Positions 36,679-45,532 of a DNA stretch of 64,000 nt are shown piece by piece. Origin of the DNA: Methanosarcina sp. UBA5 (GTDB lineage: Archaea; Halobacteriota; Methanosarcinia; Methanosarcinales; Methanosarcinaceae). Both the position numbers and the translations under genes were made by a program. Under the pieces are notes generated by a model, which saw only the letters and a program-made list of their open reading frames with translations, ran no database searches and was not told where the DNA came from. The stretch is taken from the NCBI RefSeq assembly GCF_002505485.1, contig NZ_DAVG01000099.1, positions 33,534 to 97,533 of the forward strand. The letters are read 5' to 3'. The first letter of the stretch is position 1. Each line of letters begins with the position of its first letter.

Positions 36679-37521
36679 TCACTCATTTAGTGAGTCGGTT
36701 CTAACTTTTTTCAGAAATACAACCGTATTATTAACTGGAGGTTCCGGCTGAACCCTTAAATATTCTTCAAATCCGGAAGGCAACTTGAATAAAGAACCAC
36801 CGTCCAGAACTCTTCGAATACCCTTTTCATAGAGGCGATAGGAGACTTTACTTCCCACAGACAGGACTTTTGCGATCTGTTCGAACACTTCTCTTTTGGG
36901 TTCAGCCTGGGCAGCGACCATGTAAAGCTCACAGACGGATTCAAGTGGCAAGCTGAAGTGGTTTCCTTCTATTATCTGGATTCTTTTGGAAAGTCCTAGA
37001 TGGTCAATTACCTTGCGAGAGATGCAAGCTCTTTCTCTTTCCTGTTCAATTCCGATTCCCTGAAGATCATATTCATGACATAGCACTATCAAACTCAGGG
37101 GGAGGGGGCCACTTCCAAGAAAAAGAACATGGTCTTCTGGTTTGAGGCCGGAATCTGTATATTCGGTTCTAGCAAGCTGTAAGTAATTTGAATAAAAGGT
37201 GAAATTCTGAAGGGTTTCCCAAGGATTTGGGCTTTCAATGAGGCTTTTTGCTTCTTCTATTTCAAGTTTGAGATTGTATAAAAATCTAAAGTTTGAAATT
37301 GAAGTCGTCAAAGAGTCAAATTCCGGACTTTTAAGGATCATCTCTGTGGATGCTTCATCCATATCCAGGGCAGTGAGTTCATCTAATCTTTGAAATATCT
37401 CCTGCAATTCAGCAGAGGAACTTTCCAGAATATCTCTCTCTTCAAGATCCTTCACACGGTTATGAATCTGCTGAAGTTCAGCAATTAAGAGTGCGGTCTC
37501 AATTTTTGGAATGTTACTCAC
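36679..37521 (-). CDS. Nicotianamine synthase-like protein, copy 1
   Basis: A 280-residue protein with an N-terminal helical domain (1-110) and a Rossmann methyltransferase-like domain. LFLGSGPLPLSLIVL (about 133-147) is the nicotianamine synthase signature, followed by GIGIEQERERACISRKVIDHLG. The family condenses aminocarboxypropyl groups of S-adenosylmethionine into nicotianamine or related metallophores; the M. thermautotrophicus enzyme makes thermonicotianamine. GTG 37521 overlaps the end of the upstream paralog by 8 bases, so translation is coupled. With copy 2 and a nearby methyltransferase it probably makes a metal chelator. Confidence 0.88.
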   Translation of the reverse strand: MSNIPKIETALLIAELQQIHNRVKDLEERDILESSSAELQEIFQRLDELTALDMDEASTEMILKSPEFDSLTTSISNFRFLYNLKLEIEEAKSLIESPNPWETLQNFTFYSNYLQLARTEYTDSGLKPEDHVLFLGSGPLPLSLIVLCHEYDLQGIGIEQERERACISRKVIDHLGLSKRIQIIEGNHFSLPLESVCELYMVAAQAEPKREVFEQIAKVLSVGSKVSYRLYEKGIRRVLDGGSLFKLPSGFEEYLRVQPEPPVNNTVVFLKKVRTDSLNE

Positions 37522-38395
37522 ACTCCAGGAAGATCAGGGTGTTGTTTACCTTTCCATCGGGATAAATTTCTTTTATTTTTCGGAACCCTTTGATATATTC
37601 TGGTTTTACTGGCCAATAAAGCAACTGCCTCATACCGCTATAGTCACGGTAGCACACTGAAATAGGTTTTTCAGATTCTGGTTTTCGATTTTTTATAATC
37701 GAATGGAGGTTCCTGAAAATACGTTGTTTAGGTTCAGCGAGCCCTGCTATCAGCACAGAGTCCCAGTCGAGATCAGCAAGTGAGTTTTCGTCACCCTCGA
37801 TAATACTGATTTCTTTTTCGAGGCCAAAATGTTTTACACAGCTTTTTGCCAGAGCCACTGCTTCTGGATCCTGATCTATGCCGATGCAGCGAATTCCGTA
37901 TAGTTTACTAAAAAACAGTAAGGTGATAGGAAGGGGGCCGCAGCCTAGAAATGCCAGTATTTTAATTTGGGAAGAGTTTTGGACATGGATTTTAATCATA
38001 TCTTCGTATCTAGCATAGAGGGAAAAAGATTCTAACATTTTCCAGGGTTCTTTGCAAGCTAGAATTTTTCTTGCGAGCTGAGTTTCATGTATACTAAAAA
38101 AATGGGTATAACTGGTGTAAATTGCAGGAAGGACCGAGCTGATTACCGGGTCTCTAAGTAAGGCCTGACAGAGATTGTCAGAAACATTTAGATGTCCAAG
38201 TTCATCAAGCTCGGAGAATATTTCATAAAGATAAGAGAGATTAAGCTCGGCAATTTTATTCATATCGCAAGATTGAATGTTATTATAAAAATGAAGTATA
38301 TGGGATTTTATATTTCGTAGTTCGTATAAATCCCGCCCATATCCCTGATATATGGGTGAAGTGTTGATACTTTCTTCACTTATTGAACTATTCAT
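37514..38395 (-). CDS. Nicotianamine synthase-like protein, copy 2
   Basis: A 293-residue paralog of the following gene. Helical N-terminal domain (1-125), then LAFLGCGPLPITLLFF (about 147-162) and GIRCIGIDQDPEAVALAKSC, the SAM-binding Rossmann part of nicotianamine synthases, ending VNNTLIFLECE as in copy 1 (VNNTVVFLKK). The first Ser of GSGPLP is Cys here. Two diverged copies in one operon suggest a heteromer or two sequential condensations (inference). Its last codons overlap the next start. Confidence 0.87.
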   Translation of the reverse strand: MNSSISEESINTSPIYQGYGRDLYELRNIKSHILHFYNNIQSCDMNKIAELNLSYLYEIFSELDELGHLNVSDNLCQALLRDPVISSVLPAIYTSYTHFFSIHETQLARKILACKEPWKMLESFSLYARYEDMIKIHVQNSSQIKILAFLGCGPLPITLLFFSKLYGIRCIGIDQDPEAVALAKSCVKHFGLEKEISIIEGDENSLADLDWDSVLIAGLAEPKQRIFRNLHSIIKNRKPESEKPISVCYRDYSGMRQLLYWPVKPEYIKGFRKIKEIYPDGKVNNTLIFLECE

Positions 38396-38715
38396 GGGGT
38401 TGGATCCTTCTTTATAATGGTTATTTTTATAAAAATAATTATATTAGTCAATATATAGTCCAAAATTTGAAGATGTATATAAATATTTCCTATATTCTTT
38501 ATGAGTCATAATATCTGAAAATTTAATCTCGTTATGTATTACAGAACAGAACGGATGTAAGAAATTAAATTTAAATTAACCAATAAAATACAAGAATAAA
38601 AAAGAAGTAATTATTAACGACGTGAAAAATAAAAATGTCAGGGCATTTTTGTTTTATATAAGCTGAATAGTTACGGGCATTTTTGCATTTTGCATATTCA
38701 GAGTAACAGAGGAAA
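38396..38715. other. AT-rich gap between the methyltransferase and the NAS-like pair
   Basis: No gene. It contains repeated TATATAA-like sequence (about 38440-38510) that could be a promoter for the NAS-like operon. Confidence 0.4.
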
Positions 38716-39474
38716 TTATTCTATCTTTTTCTGTCCCGATATCAGAAAAATTGAGTTACTCCCTAGAATTCTCTGTGGAAATGATTGCCTACTTTTTTTA
38801 AAGTTCTGTACCTCCAGAAGGAGATTTATTGAAGTGTTTACAAACCCATTTTCAGAAAATAGGAAAGAGGCTTTTTTCGGACTTATTTCCTCATAGAGAG
38901 GTAAAGAACTCCGGATAGGCCCATAACAGTCCTTGAAGACCGAATTGTGCGGATTCTTTTTTGTAAACCTGTCTGCCCACTCATAAACCGTTCTTTTAAT
39001 GCGCCTGCTTGGTCGGGGATCAAACCAGTCTCCATCAATGGCAAAAACCATACCCCCTGGTTTAAGAACCCTCTTCCACTCCCTAACAGCGCAGTCAGGC
39101 TGCTGGAGAGTCCACAACAGGAATTTGTTCGTGACCAGATCAAAATAACTGTCTTCAAAAGGCAGGTTTTCCGCGTCCCCATGGAAAAAATCAATCTCAA
39201 GGCCCATATTCTGTGCGTTATGCTTTGCTTTCTCAAGCATACCTAAAGAAAGATCTACTCCTGTTACCTTATGCCCCATCTCAGCAAAAAGTAGGGCAAG
39301 AAAACCAGCACCTGTTCCCACATCCAGTACATTTAGACGCTTACTGGAAGACAGGGAGTTTTCAAATATTTGTTTCCAGACAGCGCGTTCTTCTTCATCA
39401 AAGCCATTTACTCCATTTGTGTACGTGGAAGACCTTATATTCCAGTAGCTGGCGATAACTTTCTTGCAGTCTAT
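38716..39474 (-). CDS. Class I SAM-dependent methyltransferase (probable ATA start)
   Basis: About 252 residues from ATA 39474. Motif I is LDVGTGAGFLALLFAEMGH (about 50-68), then VTGVDLSLGMLEKAKHNA, FHGDAENLPFEDSYFDLV and LKPGGMVFAIDGDWFDPR, a UbiE/type-11 methyltransferase. The frame is open up to ATG 39618, but that start has a weak site. ATA 39474 has GGAGG 7 bases upstream and yields MDCKKVIASYWNIRSSTY, the natural family N-terminus. Same strand as the NAS-like pair and divergent from the Co/Ni transporter, so methylation or tailoring of a metallophore is a reasonable inference. Confidence 0.88.
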   Translation of the reverse strand: MDCKKVIASYWNIRSSTYTNGVNGFDEEERAVWKQIFENSLSSSKRLNVLDVGTGAGFLALLFAEMGHKVTGVDLSLGMLEKAKHNAQNMGLEIDFFHGDAENLPFEDSYFDLVTNKFLLWTLQQPDCAVREWKRVLKPGGMVFAIDGDWFDPRPSRRIKRTVYEWADRFTKKNPHNSVFKDCYGPIRSSLPLYEEISPKKASFLFSENGFVNTSINLLLEVQNFKKSRQSFPQRILGSNSIFLISGQKKIE

Positions 39475-39915
39475 AGAAATTCCTCCAATAAATTCACAAT
39501 GAAAGGCCTTAAATACCCTTTTTTTGCATGTTTTTGGGTTTCCTTGATTCGATTTTAGAAAATTTTCGTTTTTGCATCCGTTTTTCAATTGAGTTGATAA
39601 TTCATGCCCAAAAATCATGAGCTTGCTCAGTTTATTTCCCTGCGGGAAAAGTTCCTAGAGTATTGAGTTAACGGTCTTTAACCTGTTAAATACAATTCAA
39701 CAGAGAATGAACAATGTAGAAAGAATGAGACAGTGTCCCTAATTTGCTGTAAATTCAAAGTCAAGTTCTTATGCACAGTACATGAAATCAGTCTACTAAT
39801 ATCGAGTTTTCGAGTTGATAACTTTTTAAAATTTGTAATTTTACAGAAAAATTGGCACACTGCCAAGAATAAGGCCTAATATTGTAAGCCGAATCATCCT
39901 TATTCTATCCAATTT

Positions 39916-39941
39916 GATACTATATTGCTGAATATAGTATC
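39916..39941. promoter_or_regulatory. Perfect 11-bp inverted repeat
   Basis: GATACTATATT-GCTG-AATATAGTATC. It is a 26-bp palindrome in the divergent region, a candidate operator for a metal-responsive repressor. Confidence 0.45.
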
Positions 39942-39985
39942 TTAAATGATATAAATATACGTTTTTTTCATAATAAATATCACAA

Positions 39986-40019
39986 ATTGATATAATTTAT
40001 TGATAGATATTATATCAAT
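39986..40019. promoter_or_regulatory. 10-bp inverted repeat with 14-bp spacer
   Basis: ATTGATATAA (39986-39995) and TTATATCAAT (40010-40019). The long spacing recalls NikR-type operators, but the half-site differs from the E. coli one. Confidence 0.4.
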
Positions 40020-40349
40020 ATCAAAATATGTGCACATATGAAACTACAATGCAACATTCCACTGAATTGAATGTAACTCTGAATTTAGTTACCTGCGTTT
40101 GCATAAGCTATATTTCCCGTCCAGCTTTCCTAACGGAACAGCGGCATCCATATCAAGGAATGTATTTTTTACCAGATCCGTTAATAGATGGATATTTTTA
40201 CTTTCAAGTTGGTAAGTGTGGAAAAGGTTTTCAGCTAGTTTTCGAAAGTATGTTGTCCAGTGCGTTAGTTCCTTCTCCTTTACAGGGTTTTTATTATTAT
40301 TTCATACAATATTTAGTACTAATTGAAATTTAGGCTTTAAAGCAGGTGA

Positions 40350-40415
40350 ATGATGATTCCAGATTGGATGAAAGAAACGGATACTGGTCCATGTCGATGC
40401 TCGGCGAAGCATTAA
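40350..40415 (+). other. 21-codon ORF, probable frameshifted N-terminus of cbiQ
   Basis: AGGTGA directly precedes ATGATG at 40350. The frame encodes MMIPDWMKETDTGPCRCSAK and stops at 40415. PDW..ETDxGPC is how CbiQ T components of related organisms often begin, and it continues logically into GFIGKTIDGIFGFLEE in another frame at 40424. One small indel at about 40411-40423 would separate them. Alternatively it is a leader peptide. Confidence 0.5.
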
Positions 40416-40429
40416 GGTAAGAGGGTTTC

Positions 40430-41287
40430 ATAGGAAAGACAATTGATGGAATCTTTGGCTTTTTGGAGGAAGCTTTTGTTTCAGATAACTTTTCCAAGTG
40501 CGATGGTTTTCTACAGAGTTTGGATCCTAGAGCCAAGCTGGTTTCCTTCCTGACCTTGATATTCGCAACTAGTTTGATCAGAGACCTTAGATTACTGATC
40601 TTTGTTTATATGCTTACGCTGCTGTTTGCATATATCAGCAAGATCGATCTCTTATTCTTCATCAAACGAGTGTGGCTCTTCATACCTATCTTTGCAGGAA
40701 TAATCGCCATGCCAATGATCTTCAATGTCTTCTTTCCAGGAGATCCTCTGATCAGGTTAGCATACCTCAGCCCTGGAACTCATTTGGGACCATTTTCACT
40801 GCCTGATAGTATCTATATTACTAAACAGGGCGTCAATTCTGCTGTAATATTTACAATGCGTGTCGCAGCGTGCGTGTCTGTAGTAGTCTTGCTTTTTCTC
40901 ACCACACCTCATCAGGTTCTTTTTAAGTCTCTGCGCTCGGTGGGCGTTCCTAAAATCTATGTTTTCACGCTGGAGATGGCTTACAGGTATATTTTTCTGC
41001 TAACTGATATGGTGCGAGAAATATACATTGCCAAGAAAGCCAGAACCATAAAGACTGGAGGCATGTTCGATGAGCAGAAGTGGGTTGGTGGACGCATAGG
41101 CTACACGCTAATAAGGTCTCTGGATATGAGCGAAAAAGTCCATACAGCCATGATGTCTAGGGGATACAACGGTGATGTTAAGATAATGCAGGAGTTCAAA
41201 ATGCGCAATCGCGATTACATTTCAGGAGCAATTACGGTATCCATGAGCGTATTGCTAGTGTTGATCTCCCAGAACATCATAAGGTGA
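40430..41287 (+). CDS. cbiQ: ECF transporter T component, CbiQ type (Co/Ni)
   Basis: About 285 residues if read from ATA 40430 (GAGGG 4 bases upstream); TTG 40463 is the first canonical start. GFLQSLDPRAKLVSFLTLI opens the membrane domain with its DPR motif. Several TM segments follow, and the T-component helices contain KARTIKTGGMFDEQ and SEKVHTAMMSRGYNGD, the conserved A-R-x and S-R-G coupling motifs. It couples the substrate-binding protein to the ATPase in the membrane. CbiO follows one base after the stop. The upstream 21-codon ORF may be its original N-terminus. No CbiM/NikM or CbiN is adjacent. Confidence 0.9.
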   Translation: MGKTIDGIFGFLEEAFVSDNFSKCDGFLQSLDPRAKLVSFLTLIFATSLIRDLRLLIFVYMLTLLFAYISKIDLLFFIKRVWLFIPIFAGIIAMPMIFNVFFPGDPLIRLAYLSPGTHLGPFSLPDSIYITKQGVNSAVIFTMRVAACVSVVVLLFLTTPHQVLFKSLRSVGVPKIYVFTLEMAYRYIFLLTDMVREIYIAKKARTIKTGGMFDEQKWVGGRIGYTLIRSLDMSEKVHTAMMSRGYNGDVKIMQEFKMRNRDYISGAITVSMSVLLVLISQNIIR

Positions 41288-41288
41288 T

Positions 41289-42125
41289 ATGAACATGGAA
41301 ACAATTTTTGATATGAGGAATGTATCATATACGTATGTTGGAAAAATAAATGCATTAAATGATATTAGCTTCAGGGTGACGCCAGGTGAGCAAATCTCTA
41401 TAATGGGCTCTAACGGCAGTGGCAAATCGACTCTACTGAGCCTTCTAAATGGGCTTATATATCCTACTTTGGGAGAATTCTATGCTTTTGACAGTCAGAT
41501 ACGTGAAGAGGTTTTCGATGCCATTAAAGATAATGAATTTAGGTCTTACTTCCGGAAAAGAGTTGGATTTGTCTTTCAGAACTCAGATGTGCAACTCTTT
41601 TCATCCACAGTCTTTGAAGAAGTTGCCTTTGGACCCATGCAGCTCAATATGACTCCGGAAGAAGTCAAAACCAGAGTGACAGAAGTCTTGGAATTAATTG
41701 GAATTACCAAGCTTAAAGATCGATCTCCTCATACCCTGAGTGGAGGAGAGAAGAAAAAAGTCTGTATAGCCGCTGTTTTGGCTAATAACCCTGATGTCCT
41801 TCTATTGGATGAGCCCACCGCAGGATTGGACCCAAGGACTCAGCTCTGGTTGGTAGAGCTATTGCAGGAGCTTGGGAGAGTGGGAAAGACGATAATTACC
41901 GCCACTCATGACCTTGAGACAGTAGCGCAAATTAGCAAAAGAGCCATAGTAATGGGCGAAGATCATAGAATTGTTGTGGATGGAGATGTGGAAAAGGTGC
42001 TCAATAACAGGGAACTTTTACTTTCTACAAATTTGATCCATGAACATATGCACGTTCACGGCAAGGTTATGCATGAACATCTGCATGCCCACTATAGAGA
42101 GCATATACACGAGCACAAAAATTAA
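41289..42125 (+). CDS. cbiO: ECF transporter ATPase, CbiO type with His-rich tail
   Basis: A 278-residue ATPase. Walker A is GSNGSGKST (40-48), the Q-loop is in FVFQNSDVQLF, the signature is TLSGGEKKK (about 149-157) and Walker B is LLLDEPTAGLDP. The last 33 residues (about 246-278) contain about 11 His in HxH and HEH patterns, which is common in nickel/cobalt CbiO and NikO and probably binds metal. One base separates it from cbiQ. The start is ATG 41289 or ATG 41295; GGTGAT fits the latter better. With cbiQ it energises Co2+ or Ni2+ uptake, needed for corrinoids, F430 and hydrogenases. Confidence 0.94.
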   Translation: MNMETIFDMRNVSYTYVGKINALNDISFRVTPGEQISIMGSNGSGKSTLLSLLNGLIYPTLGEFYAFDSQIREEVFDAIKDNEFRSYFRKRVGFVFQNSDVQLFSSTVFEEVAFGPMQLNMTPEEVKTRVTEVLELIGITKLKDRSPHTLSGGEKKKVCIAAVLANNPDVLLLDEPTAGLDPRTQLWLVELLQELGRVGKTIITATHDLETVAQISKRAIVMGEDHRIVVDGDVEKVLNNRELLLSTNLIHEHMHVHGKVMHEHLHAHYREHIHEHKN

Positions 42126-42346
42126 GTTGCTTTATTTCATTAAAATTATTTTCAGTGATTATTTTTCGTTTTTCATACAATATATATTAAAAAATCTTTT
42201 AAATATTCTTTTTTATTTTATTTTTTTTCTTCGTCAATAATCTTTGTTTTTCTTTTTATTTCATCCTTTGCAGGAATAACAAAGTCCACAATATTTAATA
42301 AGACATATTTAATAAAAGTGCAGTGCCTTATAAACTAGGGGAAAAT

Positions 42347-43204
42347 ATGAGCTGGGGGTACGTAAGAAATCTGATTACCAGAACAATAAAGGAATGGCTG
42401 GAAGATGATGCAATGACTTACAGCGCCGCACTGGCGTTTTATTTTATGTTGAGTCTTCCTCCCCTCCTGTTACTATCTGTATCTATAGGCAGTATTTTTT
42501 TGAAATCAAAAAGTCTTCAGGAAACTATAATCAATCATTTAGAGGGGGTTACAGACGAAGTAATTATAAACATGATAATTTTACTTTTCGAACGCATTCC
42601 TGAACTTAGCTCCCTGTCAATAAGTGCATTAATTGGTCTTATTCTGCTGCTCTGGAGTGCAAGTAATATTTTCAGGCAATTGAAGAATTTCCTTGAGCGA
42701 GCGTGGGATATCAAGCCTGATGAAGCTAATAATCTCAAGGATTTTGTAAAGAATGCCGTGGATTCTTTTGTTATTGTTATTTTCTTTGGAGGGCTGCTTG
42801 TAATGAGCATATTTGTTGAAGGATTTCTTTATGCTGCTTCAAACTTGTTCCAGCAATTTCTTCCGTTTTCACCTGTAATTGCTGATTACACAGGTCCAAT
42901 AGCCAGCTTTCTTATTCTTGTGATTTTTTTCATACTGGTGTATAAAGTGCTTCCCGATAAGAGTTTTGATTCCAAATCCATTTTTGTAGGGGCTCTCGTA
43001 ACGGCAATTCTTGTAACAATAGGAAAGTACGCTATTGTACTTTTTATTGCATATAATAACCCTACAAGTGTATATGGAGCAATAGGATCTATCATAGGAT
43101 TGTTTCTTCTGCTTTACTATTCCTCAATCATGATTACGCTTGGCGCGGAGTTCACAAAAGTTTATTCGGAATCCAGAAGGCTTATCTCCGGAAATAAGGT
43201 TTAA
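42347..43204 (+). CDS. YihY/virulence factor BrkB family membrane protein
   Basis: A 285-residue integral membrane protein, started at ATG 42347 with GGGG 5 bases upstream; the longer frame begins at a GTG. It has MTYSAALAFYFMLSLPPLLL, LWSASNIFRQLKNFLERAWDIKP and YKVLPDKSFDSKSIFVGALVTA, the family core, with six predicted TM segments and the final LGAEFTKVYSE. The family was once annotated as ribonuclease BN. Its actual role is unknown, possibly transport. It is a single-gene unit. Confidence 0.93.
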   Translation: MSWGYVRNLITRTIKEWLEDDAMTYSAALAFYFMLSLPPLLLLSVSIGSIFLKSKSLQETIINHLEGVTDEVIINMIILLFERIPELSSLSISALIGLILLLWSASNIFRQLKNFLERAWDIKPDEANNLKDFVKNAVDSFVIVIFFGGLLVMSIFVEGFLYAASNLFQQFLPFSPVIADYTGPIASFLILVIFFILVYKVLPDKSFDSKSIFVGALVTAILVTIGKYAIVLFIAYNNPTSVYGAIGSIIGLFLLLYYSSIMITLGAEFTKVYSESRRLISGNKV

Positions 43205-43546
43205 TTTTTGTTTAATTTCCTCTTATATTGTTTATTACTATTCGATTGCTTTAGAATCACGCTATAAAGTCGTTTATCAAGGAGATGCCTCAATCCTTAA
43301 TATCTTTTGTAAGATCCACACTGGGAATCTTCTTATACTATCAAAGTCAAAAAAGAAAAGCGTTATGTTTTTTCAGACATAACACCATGTTTGTAACACA
43401 ATTTATACATAATATCACTATTTTCAGAGGATGCAAATATAGAAAAAACAAAGAAGTGATTTATACTGCTGAAGTTTCATTGTTATCGATTCTTAGTTCA
43501 ACCGCGTAAGTAATTATAACAAAAAATATTTTGTGTAGGTGAAATT
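43205..43546. other. Leader of modA with a ModE-like site
   Basis: About 340 bases. Apart from the palindrome at 43361-43383 no feature is seen. Confidence 0.5.
43361..43383. promoter_or_regulatory. ModE-like palindrome upstream of modA
   Basis: CGTTATGT (43361-43368) and ACATAAC (43377-43383) separated by 8 bases. The E. coli ModE operator has CGTTATAT...ACATAACG, so this is a close match. It lies 164 bases before modA and probably mediates molybdate repression. Confidence 0.6.
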
Positions 43547-44380
43547 ATGAGAAAAGAACTGATAGTTCTGTTAGTAATATTAGGTGTGTTCCTTGCAATA
43601 GGATGTACTGATAATGGAAACAAAGCTACAAACGAAACGGGTACCCAAGTAGCAGCAAACACTTCGGCTTCTGATCAGGAGCCTGATGCTATAACAGTAT
43701 CTGCAGCTGCCAGCCTTACTGAAGCCTTTACAGATATGGAATCCAAGTTTGAAACCGAAAATCCTGACATAGATGTGAATTTCAATTTTGGAAGTTCAGG
43801 TAACCTGCGTAAGCAGATTGAGGGAGGAGCTCCTGCAGATGTTTTTGCATCAGCTGACCAGAAAAACATGAACACCCTTGCAAATGAGACCCTTATCGAT
43901 AATAGTTCAAGAGAGAATTTTGTCAAGAATTCACTTGTACTTATTGTCCCTGCAAACAGCACCCTTAACATCACTGGCGTGAAAGATCTTACTAACCCTA
44001 AAGTTAAGAAAATCGGCATTGGAAATCCTGATACAGTCCCTGTCGGAAATTATACACGCGCTGCAATGACTGAAGTGGGTCTGTGGAGTCGGCTTGAAAA
44101 TAAGGGAGTACTTGCTGAAGACGTCAAACAGGTACTTACATACGTGGAAAGAGGAGAAGTAGACGCAGGCTTTGTATACATGAGTGACGCAATGACTGCA
44201 AAACCAGGAACTATCAAAATCGTCACAAATGTGTCTGTTAGTACTCCTGTAAACTATCCGATAGCCATAGTTTCTTCTTCCGAGCATAAAGAAGACGCAC
44301 AGAAATTCATTGATTTCGTTACAGGAAAAAAAGGACAGGAAACGCTGGAAAAATACGGATTTACAGCAGAATCCAAATAA
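43547..44380 (+). CDS. modA: Molybdate ABC transporter substrate-binding lipoprotein
   Basis: A 277-residue secreted lipoprotein. The signal peptide ends at the lipobox IGC (Cys20), followed by a Thr/Asn/Ala-rich linker. The binding domain contains ITVSAAASLTEAFTDM, NFNFGSSGNLRKQIEGGAPADVFASA and VLTYVERGEVDAGFVYMSDA, the complete ModA/WtpA-type signature with oxyanion-binding Ser and Ala. AGGTG precedes ATG 43547. It is followed after 11 bases by modB and preceded by a ModE-like palindrome. It could also bind tungstate. Confidence 0.94.
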   Translation: MRKELIVLLVILGVFLAIGCTDNGNKATNETGTQVAANTSASDQEPDAITVSAAASLTEAFTDMESKFETENPDIDVNFNFGSSGNLRKQIEGGAPADVFASADQKNMNTLANETLIDNSSRENFVKNSLVLIVPANSTLNITGVKDLTNPKVKKIGIGNPDTVPVGNYTRAAMTEVGLWSRLENKGVLAEDVKQVLTYVERGEVDAGFVYMSDAMTAKPGTIKIVTNVSVSTPVNYPIAIVSSSEHKEDAQKFIDFVTGKKGQETLEKYGFTAESK

Positions 44381-44391
44381 CGGAATAAAAT

Positions 44392-45075
44392 ATGACTCCA
44401 ATGCTTGGCCAGATATGGTTTCCTATATCGATTACATTCCGGATAGCTGCCATCTCTTCCTTTCTCGTATTATGCAGCGGAGTATTCCTGGCTTATATAT
44501 TTGCAAGGTGCGATTTCCGGGGAAAAGAGTTCGCAGAACTGTTGATAACACTTCCTCTGATACTTCCACCTACGGTAGTCGGTTATTTTCTGGTAATGAT
44601 AGTAGGTAAAAACGGACTCATTGGACAATTAATCTACAGCATTACGGGCACTGGAATCATGTTTACCTGGCAAGCTGGAGTTATTGCGGCCTATACGGTT
44701 TCTCTTCCTCTAATGGTAAGAACCGCACAGGCCGCAATTGAATCCGTGGATAAAGAGCTTGAATATGCGGCTTATGTTCTCGGAAGAAGTGAGATTGAAA
44801 CTGCTTTTCTTATAACCTTGCCCCTTGCAAAAAGGGGCATAATAGCAGGCCTGGTACTAAGTTTTGCAAGAGCTGTCGGAGAATTTGGTGCTACTCTCAT
44901 GCTTGCAGGAAATATCCCTGGAAAAACGAACACAATGTCAATTTCAATATACAGTGCGTTTCAAGCAGGAAACGACGAACTCGCCAATGTGCTGGTTTTA
45001 GTTCTTACTGTTATGTCTCTACTGTCCATTGCTCTTACCGGAAAAATTGCTAGCAGAGAAAAGTTAGAGGTCTAA
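44392..45075 (+). CDS. modB: Molybdate ABC transporter permease
   Basis: A 227-residue membrane protein with five to six TM segments. ITFRIAAISSFLVLCSGVFL and LPLILPPTVVGYFLV open the permease domain. The cytoplasmic EAA loop is present as EYAAYVLGRSEIETAFLITL, and FARAVGEFGATLMLAGNIPG is the typical ModB end motif. It is 11 bases downstream of modA. No modC ATPase follows; the next gene is convergent. The ATPase must be encoded elsewhere or be shared. Confidence 0.94.
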   Translation: MTPMLGQIWFPISITFRIAAISSFLVLCSGVFLAYIFARCDFRGKEFAELLITLPLILPPTVVGYFLVMIVGKNGLIGQLIYSITGTGIMFTWQAGVIAAYTVSLPLMVRTAQAAIESVDKELEYAAYVLGRSEIETAFLITLPLAKRGIIAGLVLSFARAVGEFGATLMLAGNIPGKTNTMSISIYSAFQAGNDELANVLVLVLTVMSLLSIALTGKIASREKLEV

Positions 45076-45084
45076 TTTTGAGTT

Positions 45085-45279
45085 TCAGGACCGAACTTCC
45101 TTCTGTAAGGCGTCTACGGCCTGACGCATATTCGTGTAGTGAGGAGGCGTATAACCCTCAAACACACCTGGAAGTCCTGTAGGGTTGGGAAGGGGCCCAG
45201 TGTTCATCCGTATCATACCTGAAGCCAAGTCCAGGCACTTCAGGCTTCCCGCTTGTGCCCAGAACGAAAACGGGTTCAT
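45085..45279 (-). CDS. Small hypothetical protein
   Basis: A 64-residue protein I do not recognise. The first half is amphipathic (NPFSFWAQAGSLKCLDLASG). The second is Pro/Gly-rich with NTGPLPNPTGLPGVFEGYTP and ends in a helix, NMRQAVDALQKEVRS. It has no signal peptide. The codon use is regular and the composition protein-like. It is convergent with modB, 9 bases from its stop. There is no strong ribosome-binding site. Confidence 0.55.
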   Translation of the reverse strand: MNPFSFWAQAGSLKCLDLASGMIRMNTGPLPNPTGLPGVFEGYTPPHYTNMRQAVDALQKEVRS

Positions 45280-45532
45280 GCCATTATTTCTTTAATTTTT
45301 TGAATTTTTATTCTTTTAAACTTATATTTTTTAATCCTATTTTTTAATTAATTTAAACCTGAATTTTTGAACTTATTTATTAATTTAACATTCACCTCTT
45401 CATCTGATATTGAATGAATTTCCTATTTTCGCTCAGAACCAGTGTATTTCCATTTTAAAAGTTGCAGATGTAGATCGAGATTAAAAGTATATCATCAAAA
45501 ACATTATGTAAGAGTATATCCAAATTCGATAC

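Larger units (their letters stand above)
39475..40349. other. Divergent control region between the methyltransferase and the ECF transporter
   Basis: Contains two strong palindromes (39916-39941 and 39986-40019). Plus 40028-40333 is open for 101 codons but shows no recognisable motif and no ribosome-binding site, and does not resemble CbiM/NikM. The substrate-binding component of the transporter is not found here. Confidence 0.45.

Noticed and set aside
40028..40333. ORF before cbiQ considered as the missing CbiM/NikM component
   Set aside because: It lacks the N-terminal metal-binding His (MHI/MHIMEG) and TM pattern of that family.
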